Shown here piece by piece: positions 1 through 7,747 of a stretch of DNA of 21,405 bases. Source of the stretch: Plantago elongata (Eukaryota; Streptophyta; Magnoliopsida; Lamiales; Plantaginaceae); contig JAYMSP010003042.1 in the NCBI GenBank assembly GCA_036897095.1, positions 1 through 21,405 on the forward strand, in the 5' to 3' direction. Position 1 is the stretch's first letter; each line of letters starts with the position of its first letter. Below the pieces are notes generated by a model. The model ran no database searches and was not told where the DNA came from. It saw only the letters and a program-made list of their open reading frames with translations. The position numbers and the translations under genes are program-made.

Positions 1-61
1 AGTGAATAAAACATTGCAAGAAGAAAATTTGGTGATGCTGCTGATGGATAGCAAGTTGTAG

Positions 62-502
62 GTGAAGGTAGGTACAAAAAGGACATTTTTAAGTGTTAGA
101 TCATCAGATATATGTATATCACCCATGAGTGTTGCAATTGAGTCATATTATCTAGACATGAGCAACAACACTGCTGATAATCCACTACTGGACCCTGCAC
201 TATACCAACAGTTCAACCAATTTACTCAGTTTCTAGCCTTTCAAAGGCACTCTCAGATTCAGCCTGCACCTGCTCCTCATCACTCAGCCAATGTTGCAGT
301 GGCAACCTTACCTCAGTCTGCTGATGAGATCATTCCCTCAGGTTTGTATGGCAAATCCTACTGTTTTACTGCATTTAATACCATGACAACACAGTCTTGG
401 ATAGTGGGCACTGGTGCCACTGATCACATGACTTGTGATGCTTCCCTGTATGTTTCTTCACCTATTTCAGTTAAAGTGTTTATCAAACTAACCAACTCTT
501 AA
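62..502 (+). pseudogene. Ty1/copia fragment: gag tail and protease start
   Basis: This is a reading frame of 146 codons whose second half resembles the stretch between gag and protease in plant copia polyproteins. It has a Gln/Phe-rich spacer (residues about 46-62) followed by SWIVGTGATDHM (residues 112-123), the copia protease entry motif. Functional elements read WIVDSGATDHM or DTGA; here residue 116 is Gly (codon GGC at 407-409) instead of the catalytic Asp, so the protease would be inactive. The frame stops soon after, before the rest of the protease and before integrase and reverse transcriptase. The first 30 or so residues are not recognisable copia. The matching upstream gag part lies immediately downstream on the other strand. 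Family assignment is firm; the exact left edge is not. Confidence 0.8.
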
Positions 503-1000
503 TACTTCTCTTAACATTTGCTCTGGGCATCTGAGCAATCTTGTTGGGTTGTTTCCAACCTGGTGGATACCTAATGAGCTGGAAGCAGGACTTCTGAGTA
601 TGATTTGTTAATCCACAGTGTAAGCATCTCTTATTGGGTTTATCTTTCTGAAATGATCTGAACTGTTGAGGAGTGGTAGTGTTTCCTTGAGAAGAAGTGC
701 TCCTGATATGAGGTGGCCGATAAGATGTGGATCTACTGATCATGGCAGCTGAATCCAATGGACTTGTGACAGCAGGTTGAAACAAGGATCTTTGTGATTC
801 ATCTTAATTGCAGTAATATAGAATACACTTGGAATAAGGATGGTAATGGTTTCTGCAGAAGAAGCTGGCTACGTAGGTGAGCATAGGACTCATCCAAACC
901 AACAAGAAACTTCATCAATGCATCCTTCTGTTGGGTGAGCATATACGTTTGGATCAGCTCACATGTGCAGGTGGATAGAGCACCACATGAGCATGCCAAA
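483..1000 (-). pseudogene. Ty1/copia gag fragment (UBN2-type and zinc knuckle)
   Basis: Two consecutive minus-strand frames together give a copia gag. The first (999-799) has LMKFLVGLDESY and LRSQLLLQKPLPS, the classic plant copia gag (UBN2/retrotrans_gag) motif. The second (785-483) carries a CX2CX4HX4C zinc knuckle (CLHCGLTNHTQKSC, 585-626) followed by the usual FQL..YPPGWK stretch. A stop or frameshift near 790-800 separates them, so no intact gag can be made. The piece is the N-terminal neighbour of the protease fragment at 62-502 but lies in the opposite orientation, with the junction near 500. No LTR, primer-binding site or target-site duplication was recognised. Confidence 0.85.
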
Positions 1001-1084
1001 ACAGGTCTAAAGCTAATGTATTCATCCCAAATTTAAATTTTCATAAGCTTTTTTTTTATCTTTATAAAAGTTGGGTATGAAACA

Positions 1085-1135
1085 GTAAATTTGGAAATGA
1101 TAGGTAGCAATGTGCAAATATTACATACTATATTA
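1085..1135. repeat. 51-bp direct repeat, copy 1
   Basis: This segment matches 1673-1723 at all but about two or three of 51 positions, in the same orientation. Similarity also resumes briefly after the MITE: TAATTTTGAT near 1300 corresponds to TAATTTTGAT near 1729. This suggests a longer duplicated segment that was later split by the MITE. Confidence 0.9.
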
Positions 1136-1294
1136 GGGGGCTGATTTGTATAGAATTTGAATGGATATTGGATGGATTTTGGTGAAATTTTGTTATGAAT
1201 GAAATTGAAATTGGGGTATTTGAAGAGCATTTTAGACCAAATCAATGTTTATCGAGTTAAATGGACCGATTTTAATTCCATGCCAAACATCCCC
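1136..1294. mobile_element. Tourist/Harbinger-like MITE A
   Basis: The element starts with GGGGGCTGATTTG directly after TTA and ends with CCAAACATCCCC. About 18 of 26 terminal positions match as an inverted repeat. Inside it, GGTGAAATT, a GAAATTGAAAT stretch and a TTTAGACCAAAT / ATCGAGTTAAAT stretch are shared with the element at 15816-15960. The TTA flank on the left fits the TWA target preference of PIF/Harbinger elements; the right target duplication is not preserved. A second possible right end lies near 1533 (a CCAAACGAATCCCCCC terminus), so a longer or nested element is possible. Confidence 0.6.
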
Positions 1295-1672
1295 GGTTGT
1301 AATTTTGATAGGCCAAATTGGTTTCTAGCACAATCTCATGAACTAAAACGGTCCGAGCCCATCACTATTCACTCAGCAAATGGGCCACTACAAACAAATC
1401 GACCTGTGACACAAAATCTCCCCGGTTAATTGGGCTAGTTGGAGTAGCTTTGTATCTAGTATTGTTAAACAGATAAAGGAGTGGCCTGCCACAGTTTTAG
1501 TTAATAGGTTTGGCCTGCCAAACGAATCCCCCCATTTTGTAATAGTTTGGAGAGTTCTAAAAAAATAATTTAACTGCATAATTGATATATGCCATTTATA
1601 AATATATAAAATTTAATTATTTTACACACGAAGCAGCACAATTAATATACGATATTACAAGAACATGGAACT
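1295..1672. other. Intergenic, AT-rich, upstream of LpxD
   Basis: No coding segment was recognised. The stretch carries a second Tourist-like terminus near 1519-1533, and a TTATAAATATATAAAA stretch near 1595-1611 that could serve as the TATA region of the LpxD gene. The TATA call is only positional inference. Confidence 0.35.
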
Positions 1673-1723
1673 GTAAATTTGGAAATGATAGGTAGCAATG
1701 TGCAAATGTTACTTACTATATTA
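1673..1723. repeat. 51-bp direct repeat, copy 2 (LpxD 5' flank)
   Basis: This is the uninterrupted partner of 1085-1135, with about two or three mismatches. It ends in TTA followed by CGTTTAATTTTGAT, which shows what the target looked like without the MITE. It lies about 145 bp before the LpxD start codon, within the likely promoter or 5' UTR. Confidence 0.9.
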
Positions 1724-1866
1724 CGTTTAATTTTGATTCACAAAATCAACATTCTTTCGCGCTATATTTCAATTCTGAAGAAGAGCATCAATCAGGCAGC
1801 AAACCTACTGAAGCCTTCCTGTCTTACAAAATCCCAATCGGCCTTCAGCTTCTACTCCAGCAGTAC

Positions 1867-4668
1867 ATGGCGTTTCTCAGTCGGAAACTTGCGATTCTAC
1901 TCTCGTATTCCTATGCTCCGTCGTCTGCTCCCAAATCTGCCATACATAATCTTCGGAGTATTCATGTCTCAGGATATCTTGGAAACTTTTTGAAACGATT
2001 TTCAACTGTCCAAGAGCATTCCAATCCGAAGATTCTCTCGCACAGTCCCGGTGAGTCGTGCTACCTGCTCTGTACATCGGAATGTACCCAATTTTTATCT
2101 TGCACGGTATATGTTTGTCAAAATGCCAGAATCGCGTTCCAGAGTTAAACTTCCTTTTGAATTCATTTAAAGTTGTGAATTGTGAAGTGATACGGAGTAC
2201 TTTTTATTCCAATATATTTCCGCTTTCATTTCTATCTATGACTGTTATTTTTTCGGGCCTTTTGGGTGATATTTTAATTGATCTTCCAAAAGATCATGTC
2301 TTGGGACGAATACTGTCATTCTTTAACATTATCAAAATAATGACCATGCTTTTTATATGCTTTATTTCAAGAATAGAGAAGGAAGTTCTCAAAGACCAGA
2401 ATATGGAGTTTAATCTGGATTTTCAGATATGGCATAACGGAGGTGGCAGGTGTCATAAGGCTGCTCTTGTTGATCCAACTTCAGTGATAGAAACTAATGC
2501 GCTAATTCATTCAGAAGCAGTTGTGGGTCCTGATGTTCATGTTGGATCTGGGACCATCATTGGACCTGGCGTTACAGTTGGTCAATCATCAAGAATAGGG
2601 TACGTTCTTGTATTTAGTCCTTCGACAATCACAACTATAACCCAACCACAGTAGTGAAAGAATGCTTTACTTGCCTGCAAAATATACTTACAAAGACCAG
2701 GTTGTGATTAACATAGAAGCTGTGGCTAGGACCTAGGAAGTTCCATGCATTCGTATCAGTTTGAGAAACTATCTAACTTCTGATTGGTTAACGGATAGCA
2801 GCTCGAACCTTTTACTGTTATAAGCCCTTGAGAAAGATAGTGGATAGTATGTCCTTACTTGGGACTATAAGGTCATTATAAACTCTATATAAAACGGAAA
2901 AATAATTTGGTTCATGAACTCTCTCTGATAAACTTGTCTCTAGATCTGTTTGTCATGTTAGCAGTTATAAAAGAAATGACTCCATTACGTGTTGGTTGTT
3001 GGCTCTTCTTCTAAATTCATCATTTTTACAGAGTTGTACATGTAAAATGCTTCTCCATGGACTTCGGTTTTTATTGAGTCATCATACTTTTTCCAGGTAT
3101 AACGTTGTACTCACTAATTGCATGGTTGGTGATTATTGTGCCATTCATAATGGGGCCTGCATTGGTCAAGATGGTAAGTCTGAGACACTAAGCACTTTTG
3201 TTGTATCAAAGTTGATTAATACTTCATCTTATCTGAAGTTCACATCAACATTTCCTTGCAGGTTTTGGGTTTTTTGTCAATGAACAAGGACAGATGATGA
3301 AGAAGCCACAGGTTAGTAGTGTTATGCTTTTCCTTTCATATCTAGTCATGAATTATAATAGAAGTTGATTGTAGGTATCTTTGTCATCTCTAGTGGCTTA
3401 TGATGACATTGTTCCTCCTGTTGTTCATTGTGCCATTTGTAATATTAGTCATTTCATCTTTATCCAGAACCTGAAAGCAAGAATAGGCAACCATGTGGAA
3501 ATAGGTGCCAATACATGCATAGACAGGGGCAGGTGAAATATACTAGGACAGTATATTATTGTTATTAGAATGTAAGAAACCCATTGTTGAAGAATTTGTG
3601 TAATATGATTACCTTTGCATTGTCTGTGTAGTTGGCGAGATACAACAGTTGGGGATCATACAAAGATTGATAATCTAGTACAGGTCTGTCCTATCTTCTG
3701 GAGTGCTCGTAATTGATCTCGTGTCAAAATTTATACATGCTTCACTTTGCAGATAGGTCACAATGTCTTGATTGGGGAAAACTGTATGCTTTGTGGTCAA
3801 GTTGGCATCGCAGGCTCAGTGACGTATGCCACCACTCCTTTTCCCTCCTTTACCTACATCTCTCGGCACTTAAAATCCAGCTAACTGTAATTAAATCTGT
3901 GGAATATAAACTATTTTTTATTATTACAGGATTGGAGATTATGTGACTTTAGGTGGAAGGGTTGCAATTAGAGATCATGTGCACATTGCATCGAAGGTAT
4001 ATTTTCGGATCCCGATCCACTCATCCATTGCGTGTCATTGTTGTTTTCTTTCATTGCGTATTCACTCCGGAAATAATCTACTCCTGCTAATAACATGCTC
4101 CCGAGACCGAGCTGCAGTATATACTATTCTGGTTGTTTCTTGGACTCAGGATCCATTTGTTCCAAATTTGTTGGGACCTCAACTGGTGTAGAGCTCTAAA
4201 AATCAAAAGCACATTATGCGAACAATAATCCTTCCGTGTCATGCCAAACTTTGTTTATCCTCTGCCTTTTCCCTTCTTCCTTTCAGTCTCTCTTTATGAT
4301 TGCTTGTAAATCCTAGTGTATCCACTGATTACATTTCCAATTACATGGAGACGCAGGTCAGGATAGCTGCTAATAGTTGTGTTACCAAGACCATTGGTCA
4401 ACCAGGGGATTATGGAGGTTTTCCTGCTGTAAGATTTCTTTAATCTGGTGGTTTGGAAATTTGTTTTATATTTATCTCTATGCAATATTCATGGACAGTA
4501 AAATCAATAGATTTAACAGGTCAGGATACATCTATTTTTGTATATTTTTATTTTTTTTGTGAACACCTTTAGACTCCTATTATGCATCAGGTTCCTATCC
4601 GTGAATGGAGAAAGCAGGTCGCTACCCTTCGCCAAACTGCAGCAAAGTATTCGGTTAAAGGTGCCTAG
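1867..4668 (+). CDS. LPXD: Mitochondrial LpxD, UDP-3-O-acylglucosamine N-acyltransferase
   Basis: Ten exons splice into one frame of 312 codons plus stop: 1867-2050, 2377-2599, 3097-3173, 3262-3311, 3468-3532, 3632-3683, 3753-3823, 3930-3996, 4357-4428, 4591-4668. All introns are GT-AG and all phases match; only the exon 2 acceptor has an in-frame alternative (2386). LpxD transfers an acyl chain to the amine of UDP-3-O-acyl-glucosamine in lipid A-type synthesis; plants keep this pathway in mitochondria. Residues 1-50, rich in Ser, Arg and Lys with few acids, look like a mitochondrial presequence. Hexapeptide (left-handed beta-helix) repeats fill about residues 90-265, with [24 protein letters not shown] and VQIGHN. 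His220 in VQIGHN corresponds to the bacterial catalytic His. The C-terminal [14 protein letters not shown] fits the LpxD helical tail. The length is close to Arabidopsis LpxD (about 304 aa). The gene appears intact. Confidence 0.95.
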
Positions 4669-5145
4669 CAATCGCCAACAGCTGTTCAAGGCTATACAGC
4701 ATTACAGAAACTACTATCTTCTTAGCTGGCGGAGAATCCTGTAATATGAGCGAAAGTACCCACTTGAGCAGGTTAAACTTTTGCCTAGGCTGTGTAGTGT
4801 AAAGGTTAGTATTCATGTTCTTTGATATCATCTTACAGCATGTATTAAACTTTATACTTGGAAAATATTGGAACTGTGATCAAGCCTAGAGGTTCTCCAA
4901 TAGTGAAACTGACAAGCAACTTTCTTCTCTAGATGAGTGTAGGTAGAACTGACTCTACTTGATGCTAAATGCATCCGAGGAAACATTGTTCACCAACCAA
5001 AAGTATCTAAAATAGTGAATATTTGTGAAAGGTTATGCCTGAAATCTACGTTTGAACATTCTAATTTGTGACACATACCAGCAAAAAAAAAAAAAAAAAG
5101 AGCTGCAAGAGATTTGCAGGTTTGCTTGAAAGTTGAAACCGTCTT
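4669..5145. other. Intergenic between convergent LpxD and NHL genes
   Basis: This 477-bp gap must hold the 3' UTRs of both convergent genes. A run of 17 A residues (5083-5099) is read as poly-T in the 3' flank of the minus-strand gene. No strong AATAAA hexamer was seen on either strand. Short reading frames here show no family features. Confidence 0.5.
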
Positions 5146-5721
5146 TCACGTTGTCATCTTTGATGTGTCTTGGTGCTGTGTGGAATTTCTTTCTGAGACA
5201 GTTCCACGCGGATTATTAGCCGGCATTACTGAAAGGTCTTCATATTTTATCTGCTTCAGCTTTGTCTTCCATCTAATAATCTTAAACCTAACAGCAGTTT
5301 CCACGTGAATTCGATAACGAACCCCTTCTGAAAATTCTTGATCTTCATACATCATCGAGTGAAACGATGTAGTGTTCTTGTACCCCTGATAGAATCCTTG
5401 AATAGAGTCCGTCCCAACTATACCACCACCATCTCTGTACAGTTGCAAGCTGATATTCTTGTAATAAACCCCCATACGCTTATTCGGATTGTAGATTTGG
5501 AGATCGACAAGCATGGTATTATCTGCAACAGTTGTATTCTGATCACGAGCCGTAGAGTTCATGGAATTCCTAGTGGGAAACTGCACGCGGGTGATCCTGA
5601 ACTCTGGATTTGCTGGTGTGATACTCAGCCAACAGATCACCCCGAGGGCACCTAGAACGATAAGCACACAAACTAACCAGCCGTAGATGCCATCACCTTT
5701 GTCAAATTTCAGGCGAGCCAT
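5146..5721 (-). CDS. NDR1/HIN1-like (LEA_2) membrane protein
   Basis: This is an intronless gene of 191 aa. Plant NHL proteins are single-pass, mostly plasma-membrane proteins related to NDR1, linked to defence and stress responses; the exact role of this one cannot be read from sequence. A short basic N terminus (residues 1-12) is followed by one hydrophobic segment (about 13-33), giving a type II topology with the rest outside. The LEA_2 domain follows, with the family signatures NPNKRMGVYY (78-87) and FYQGYKNTT (110-118), then VRFKIIRWKTK (144-154). Five N-X-S/T sites (N55, N62, N89, N116, N179) fit an extracytoplasmic domain. The length is usual for the family. The Met at 5721 directly precedes the basic stretch and hydrophobic anchor. 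The gene converges on LpxD. TATA-like sequences lie in the 5760-5815 region, but the promoter is not resolved. Confidence 0.93.
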   Translation of the reverse strand: MARLKFDKGDGIYGWLVCVLIVLGALGVICWLSITPANPEFRITRVQFPTRNSMNSTARDQNTTVADNTMLVDLQIYNPNKRMGVYYKNISLQLYRDGGGIVGTDSIQGFYQGYKNTTSFHSMMYEDQEFSEGVRYRIHVETAVRFKIIRWKTKLKQIKYEDLSVMPANNPRGTVSERNSTQHQDTSKMTT

Positions 5722-6060
5722 TCACAGAGTTGTAAAAGTAGAGACGTTTAGGTGTTATGGTTTATAGTTTATAGATTGATGTAGCTGAAAGGACTTGCAT
5801 ACATATAATGGTTGTGAAGATTAAAAGACGTTTTTGAGGAATTAATTAAAAGGAGTTGCGAAAGTTGAATTAGCGCGGATTGAATTGGATTGGATTGTAT
5901 AGGGGATTGGATGGTATGGGAATTTATTTTATCAAATCATTATAATTTTAATGTTGAATGCATATATTTAATTCTTAAAGTATAATAAACATCTTCTCAC
6001 GTTCTCATTAACTATTTTTTTATTTTTAAATTTTAATTTTGTCCACTCTAAAATGTATAC
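5722..6060. other. Upstream region of NHL gene
   Basis: No coding region is seen. The first part (5722-5830) is the likely 5' UTR and promoter of the minus-strand NHL gene. At about 5876-5925 there is a short imperfect tandem of GATTG/GGATT units (GGATTGAATTGGATTGGATT). The remainder is AT-rich. Confidence 0.4.
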
Positions 6061-6109
6061 TACTTGAAAAATAAAAATTTAAAAATAAAAAAACGTTACC
6101 AACATTTTT

Positions 6110-6237
6110 ATATTTTCGAGATCTATAAATAAAGATCACTCTCAACTATGTTTGAATTATTATTTTAATATGTATAAAAATCACTAGCAACTTTATTTGA
6201 ATCTTAAAAAATAATAAAATAATTTTAAAATACAATG
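6110..6237 (+). repeat. Left inverted arm
   Basis: The arm pairs with 6766-6895 on the opposite strand. The strongest stretch is CGAGATCTATAAA, then CAACTATGTTTGAATTATT, then ATAAAAATCACTAGC and ACTTTATTTGAATCTTAA. The left arm has a small insertion or rearrangement around 6160-6172 relative to the right arm. Confidence 0.75.
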
Positions 6238-6309
6238 ATACTAATCTTAACTTTTAATACTCTTATAAATATCTTGAATATATAAGAATAATCATTTATA
6301 TTAAAAAAA

Positions 6310-6730
6310 TACCGATACTTGAATCCAATGCACGATACTCGTGTTCGATGTCCGGTATCCGTATTCAATGCCCGTTCTCCGTGTCCAATGTTCGTCACCC
6401 GTCTCCGATGCACGGTACCCATGTTTGATGTCTGATATCCGTAAGCAATGCCGATAACCGTAACCATTGCAGAGTATGCGTCCGATGTACAATCCGATAT
6501 TCGAATTAGATGCTCGATACTCGGTATCCGTATCCGATGTCCGTCACCCATATTTGATGTTTGATATTCGTAAGAAATGCCCGACATCCGTACCCATTGC
6601 TCGGAATTCGCCCGTCACCCATATTCAATGCACGGTACTCGTATTTGATGTCCAGTAACCGTAAGTAATGCCCGATAACTTTACCCAATACCCCGTATCT
6701 ATGTATGATGCCCAACCCGATTACCCTATA
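6310..6730. repeat. Degenerate minisatellite, about 20-bp unit, about 20 copies
   Basis: Units begin with ATG and follow the rough pattern ATGYCCGRTAYCCGTRTTYG, repeated from about 6327 to 6730 with substitutions and small indels. Examples are ATGTCCGGTATCCGTATTCA (from 6347), ATGCACGGTACCCATGTTTG and ATGTCTGATATCCGTAAGCA. A higher-order block (a TTTGATGT unit, a CGTAAG unit, then an ATGCCCGA unit) recurs near 6422, 6551 and 6643. The array is markedly richer in G+C and CpG than its surroundings. Confidence 0.88.
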
Positions 6731-6765
6731 TGATATCTGCTAGTTTGATTATTGCCCAATATAAT

Positions 6766-6895
6766 AAATTGCACTTTTAAACTCGTTTTACAATTTATTA
6801 AGATTCAAATAAAGTCGCTAGTGATTTTTATAGATCTCGAAAAAATAATTCAAACATAGTCAAGAGCGGTCTCTATTTATATATCTCTAAAAAAT
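6766..6895 (-). repeat. Right inverted arm
   Basis: This is the inverted partner of 6110-6237. Reading on the minus strand gives GACTATGTTTGAATTATT, TCGAGATCTATAAAAATCAC and GCGACTTTATTTGAATCTTA, close to the left arm with a few substitutions. Confidence 0.75.
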
Positions 6896-6930
6896 ATAGT
6901 TGTTAATAATTTTTATTTATTTTTATCATA

Positions 6931-7747
6931 TCTTTATTTTAAGAAAAGAATTATTCTTACATGGCTTTTATATAAAAATGTACTATTTGATAAAAATTGT
7001 ATAAAATTGTTAATAATTTTATTGATAAAAAAATTAAAAGAAATGTAATGGATTAACAAAGTGCTTGTTGAGGTAATGCGTAAAGTTAGTTGTGGGACTT
7101 CACTTCTGGTGATGAAGGTGAGTCAGTTACATGAAACGCTAAAAGTGTGATAGAAATCGCTTTGCCATCGTGTAAAGCAGCAGAAACACAAACAAAGTTA
7201 ATTCAATATTTCATCATGATTCAAGCATGACTATAAGTGCATGCAAACTTTTTCAGAAATACAAAAGATTATCATTAAACTGTCTCACAAACAATTAAAA
7301 CTAAAAAAAAACAGGTAAAGAATGATGAATTTAGTGGCTTACCAATCAAGCATTCTTTTTTGGTTTTATGATTGATATATTATTCTGGAAAATGCGGAAA
7401 AATAAGCAATACAATTAGTAAATAACTTTATTTAGGAACTAGTAAATAACTTAAGTAATCACAATTCAACCAATTAATATAGAAACTATTAGAACAACAT
7501 AAAGTATCCCAACAATGTAGGAATATAGAGAAAGTTGTACCATAAAAATTACACGCCACCTAATTGATTTAGTACACAATACTACGGTCAAAACTCAAAA
7601 CCATATATAAACGGTGAACCACATCAAGATTTGGTCGTTTTGATACTTCCTCATGATGTAGATCATCCTCGACTAGCTACAAACATATGTTAGTACTAGT
7701 AGTTAATTAAATTTAATTTGCTATACAATATCTTCTAATTAATGGCG
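6931..7747. other. 3' flank of GA2ox gene, no gene seen
   Basis: The region is AT-rich with no credible coding segment. The part next to 7747 should contain the 3' UTR of the minus-strand GA2ox gene. A minus-strand AATAAA lies about 320 bp past the stop (TTTATT near 7428), which is far for a plant 3' end, so the poly(A) site is unresolved. Confidence 0.45.

Larger units (their letters stand above)
6065..6930. mobile_element. Foldback-like element with minisatellite core
   Basis: Two long AT-rich arms are inverted copies of each other. In the left arm, TCAACTATGTTTGAATTATT and AAAAATCACTAGCAACTTTA (about 6142-6195) match the complement of the right arm (about 6798-6875). Weaker pairing extends the arms to roughly 6065-6237 and 6766-6930. 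Between them lies a degenerate tandem array of about 20-bp units. Long inverted arms around an internal tandem repeat are the hallmark of foldback-type elements. No transposase and no clear target duplication were found, so the outer edges are approximate. Peptides encoded here are repeat artefacts. Confidence 0.6.

Noticed and set aside
1679..1993. 104-codon plus-strand frame overlapping LpxD exon 1
   Set aside because: It is in a different frame from the spliced LpxD protein and unlike any family; it is the 5' UTR and an out-of-frame shadow.
5338..5655. 105-codon plus-strand frame
   Set aside because: It is the antisense shadow of the NHL gene.
6225..6715. Repetitive peptides on both strands (Tyr/Arg/Thr-rich)
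   Set aside because: They are translations of the minisatellite, with no start context or conservation.
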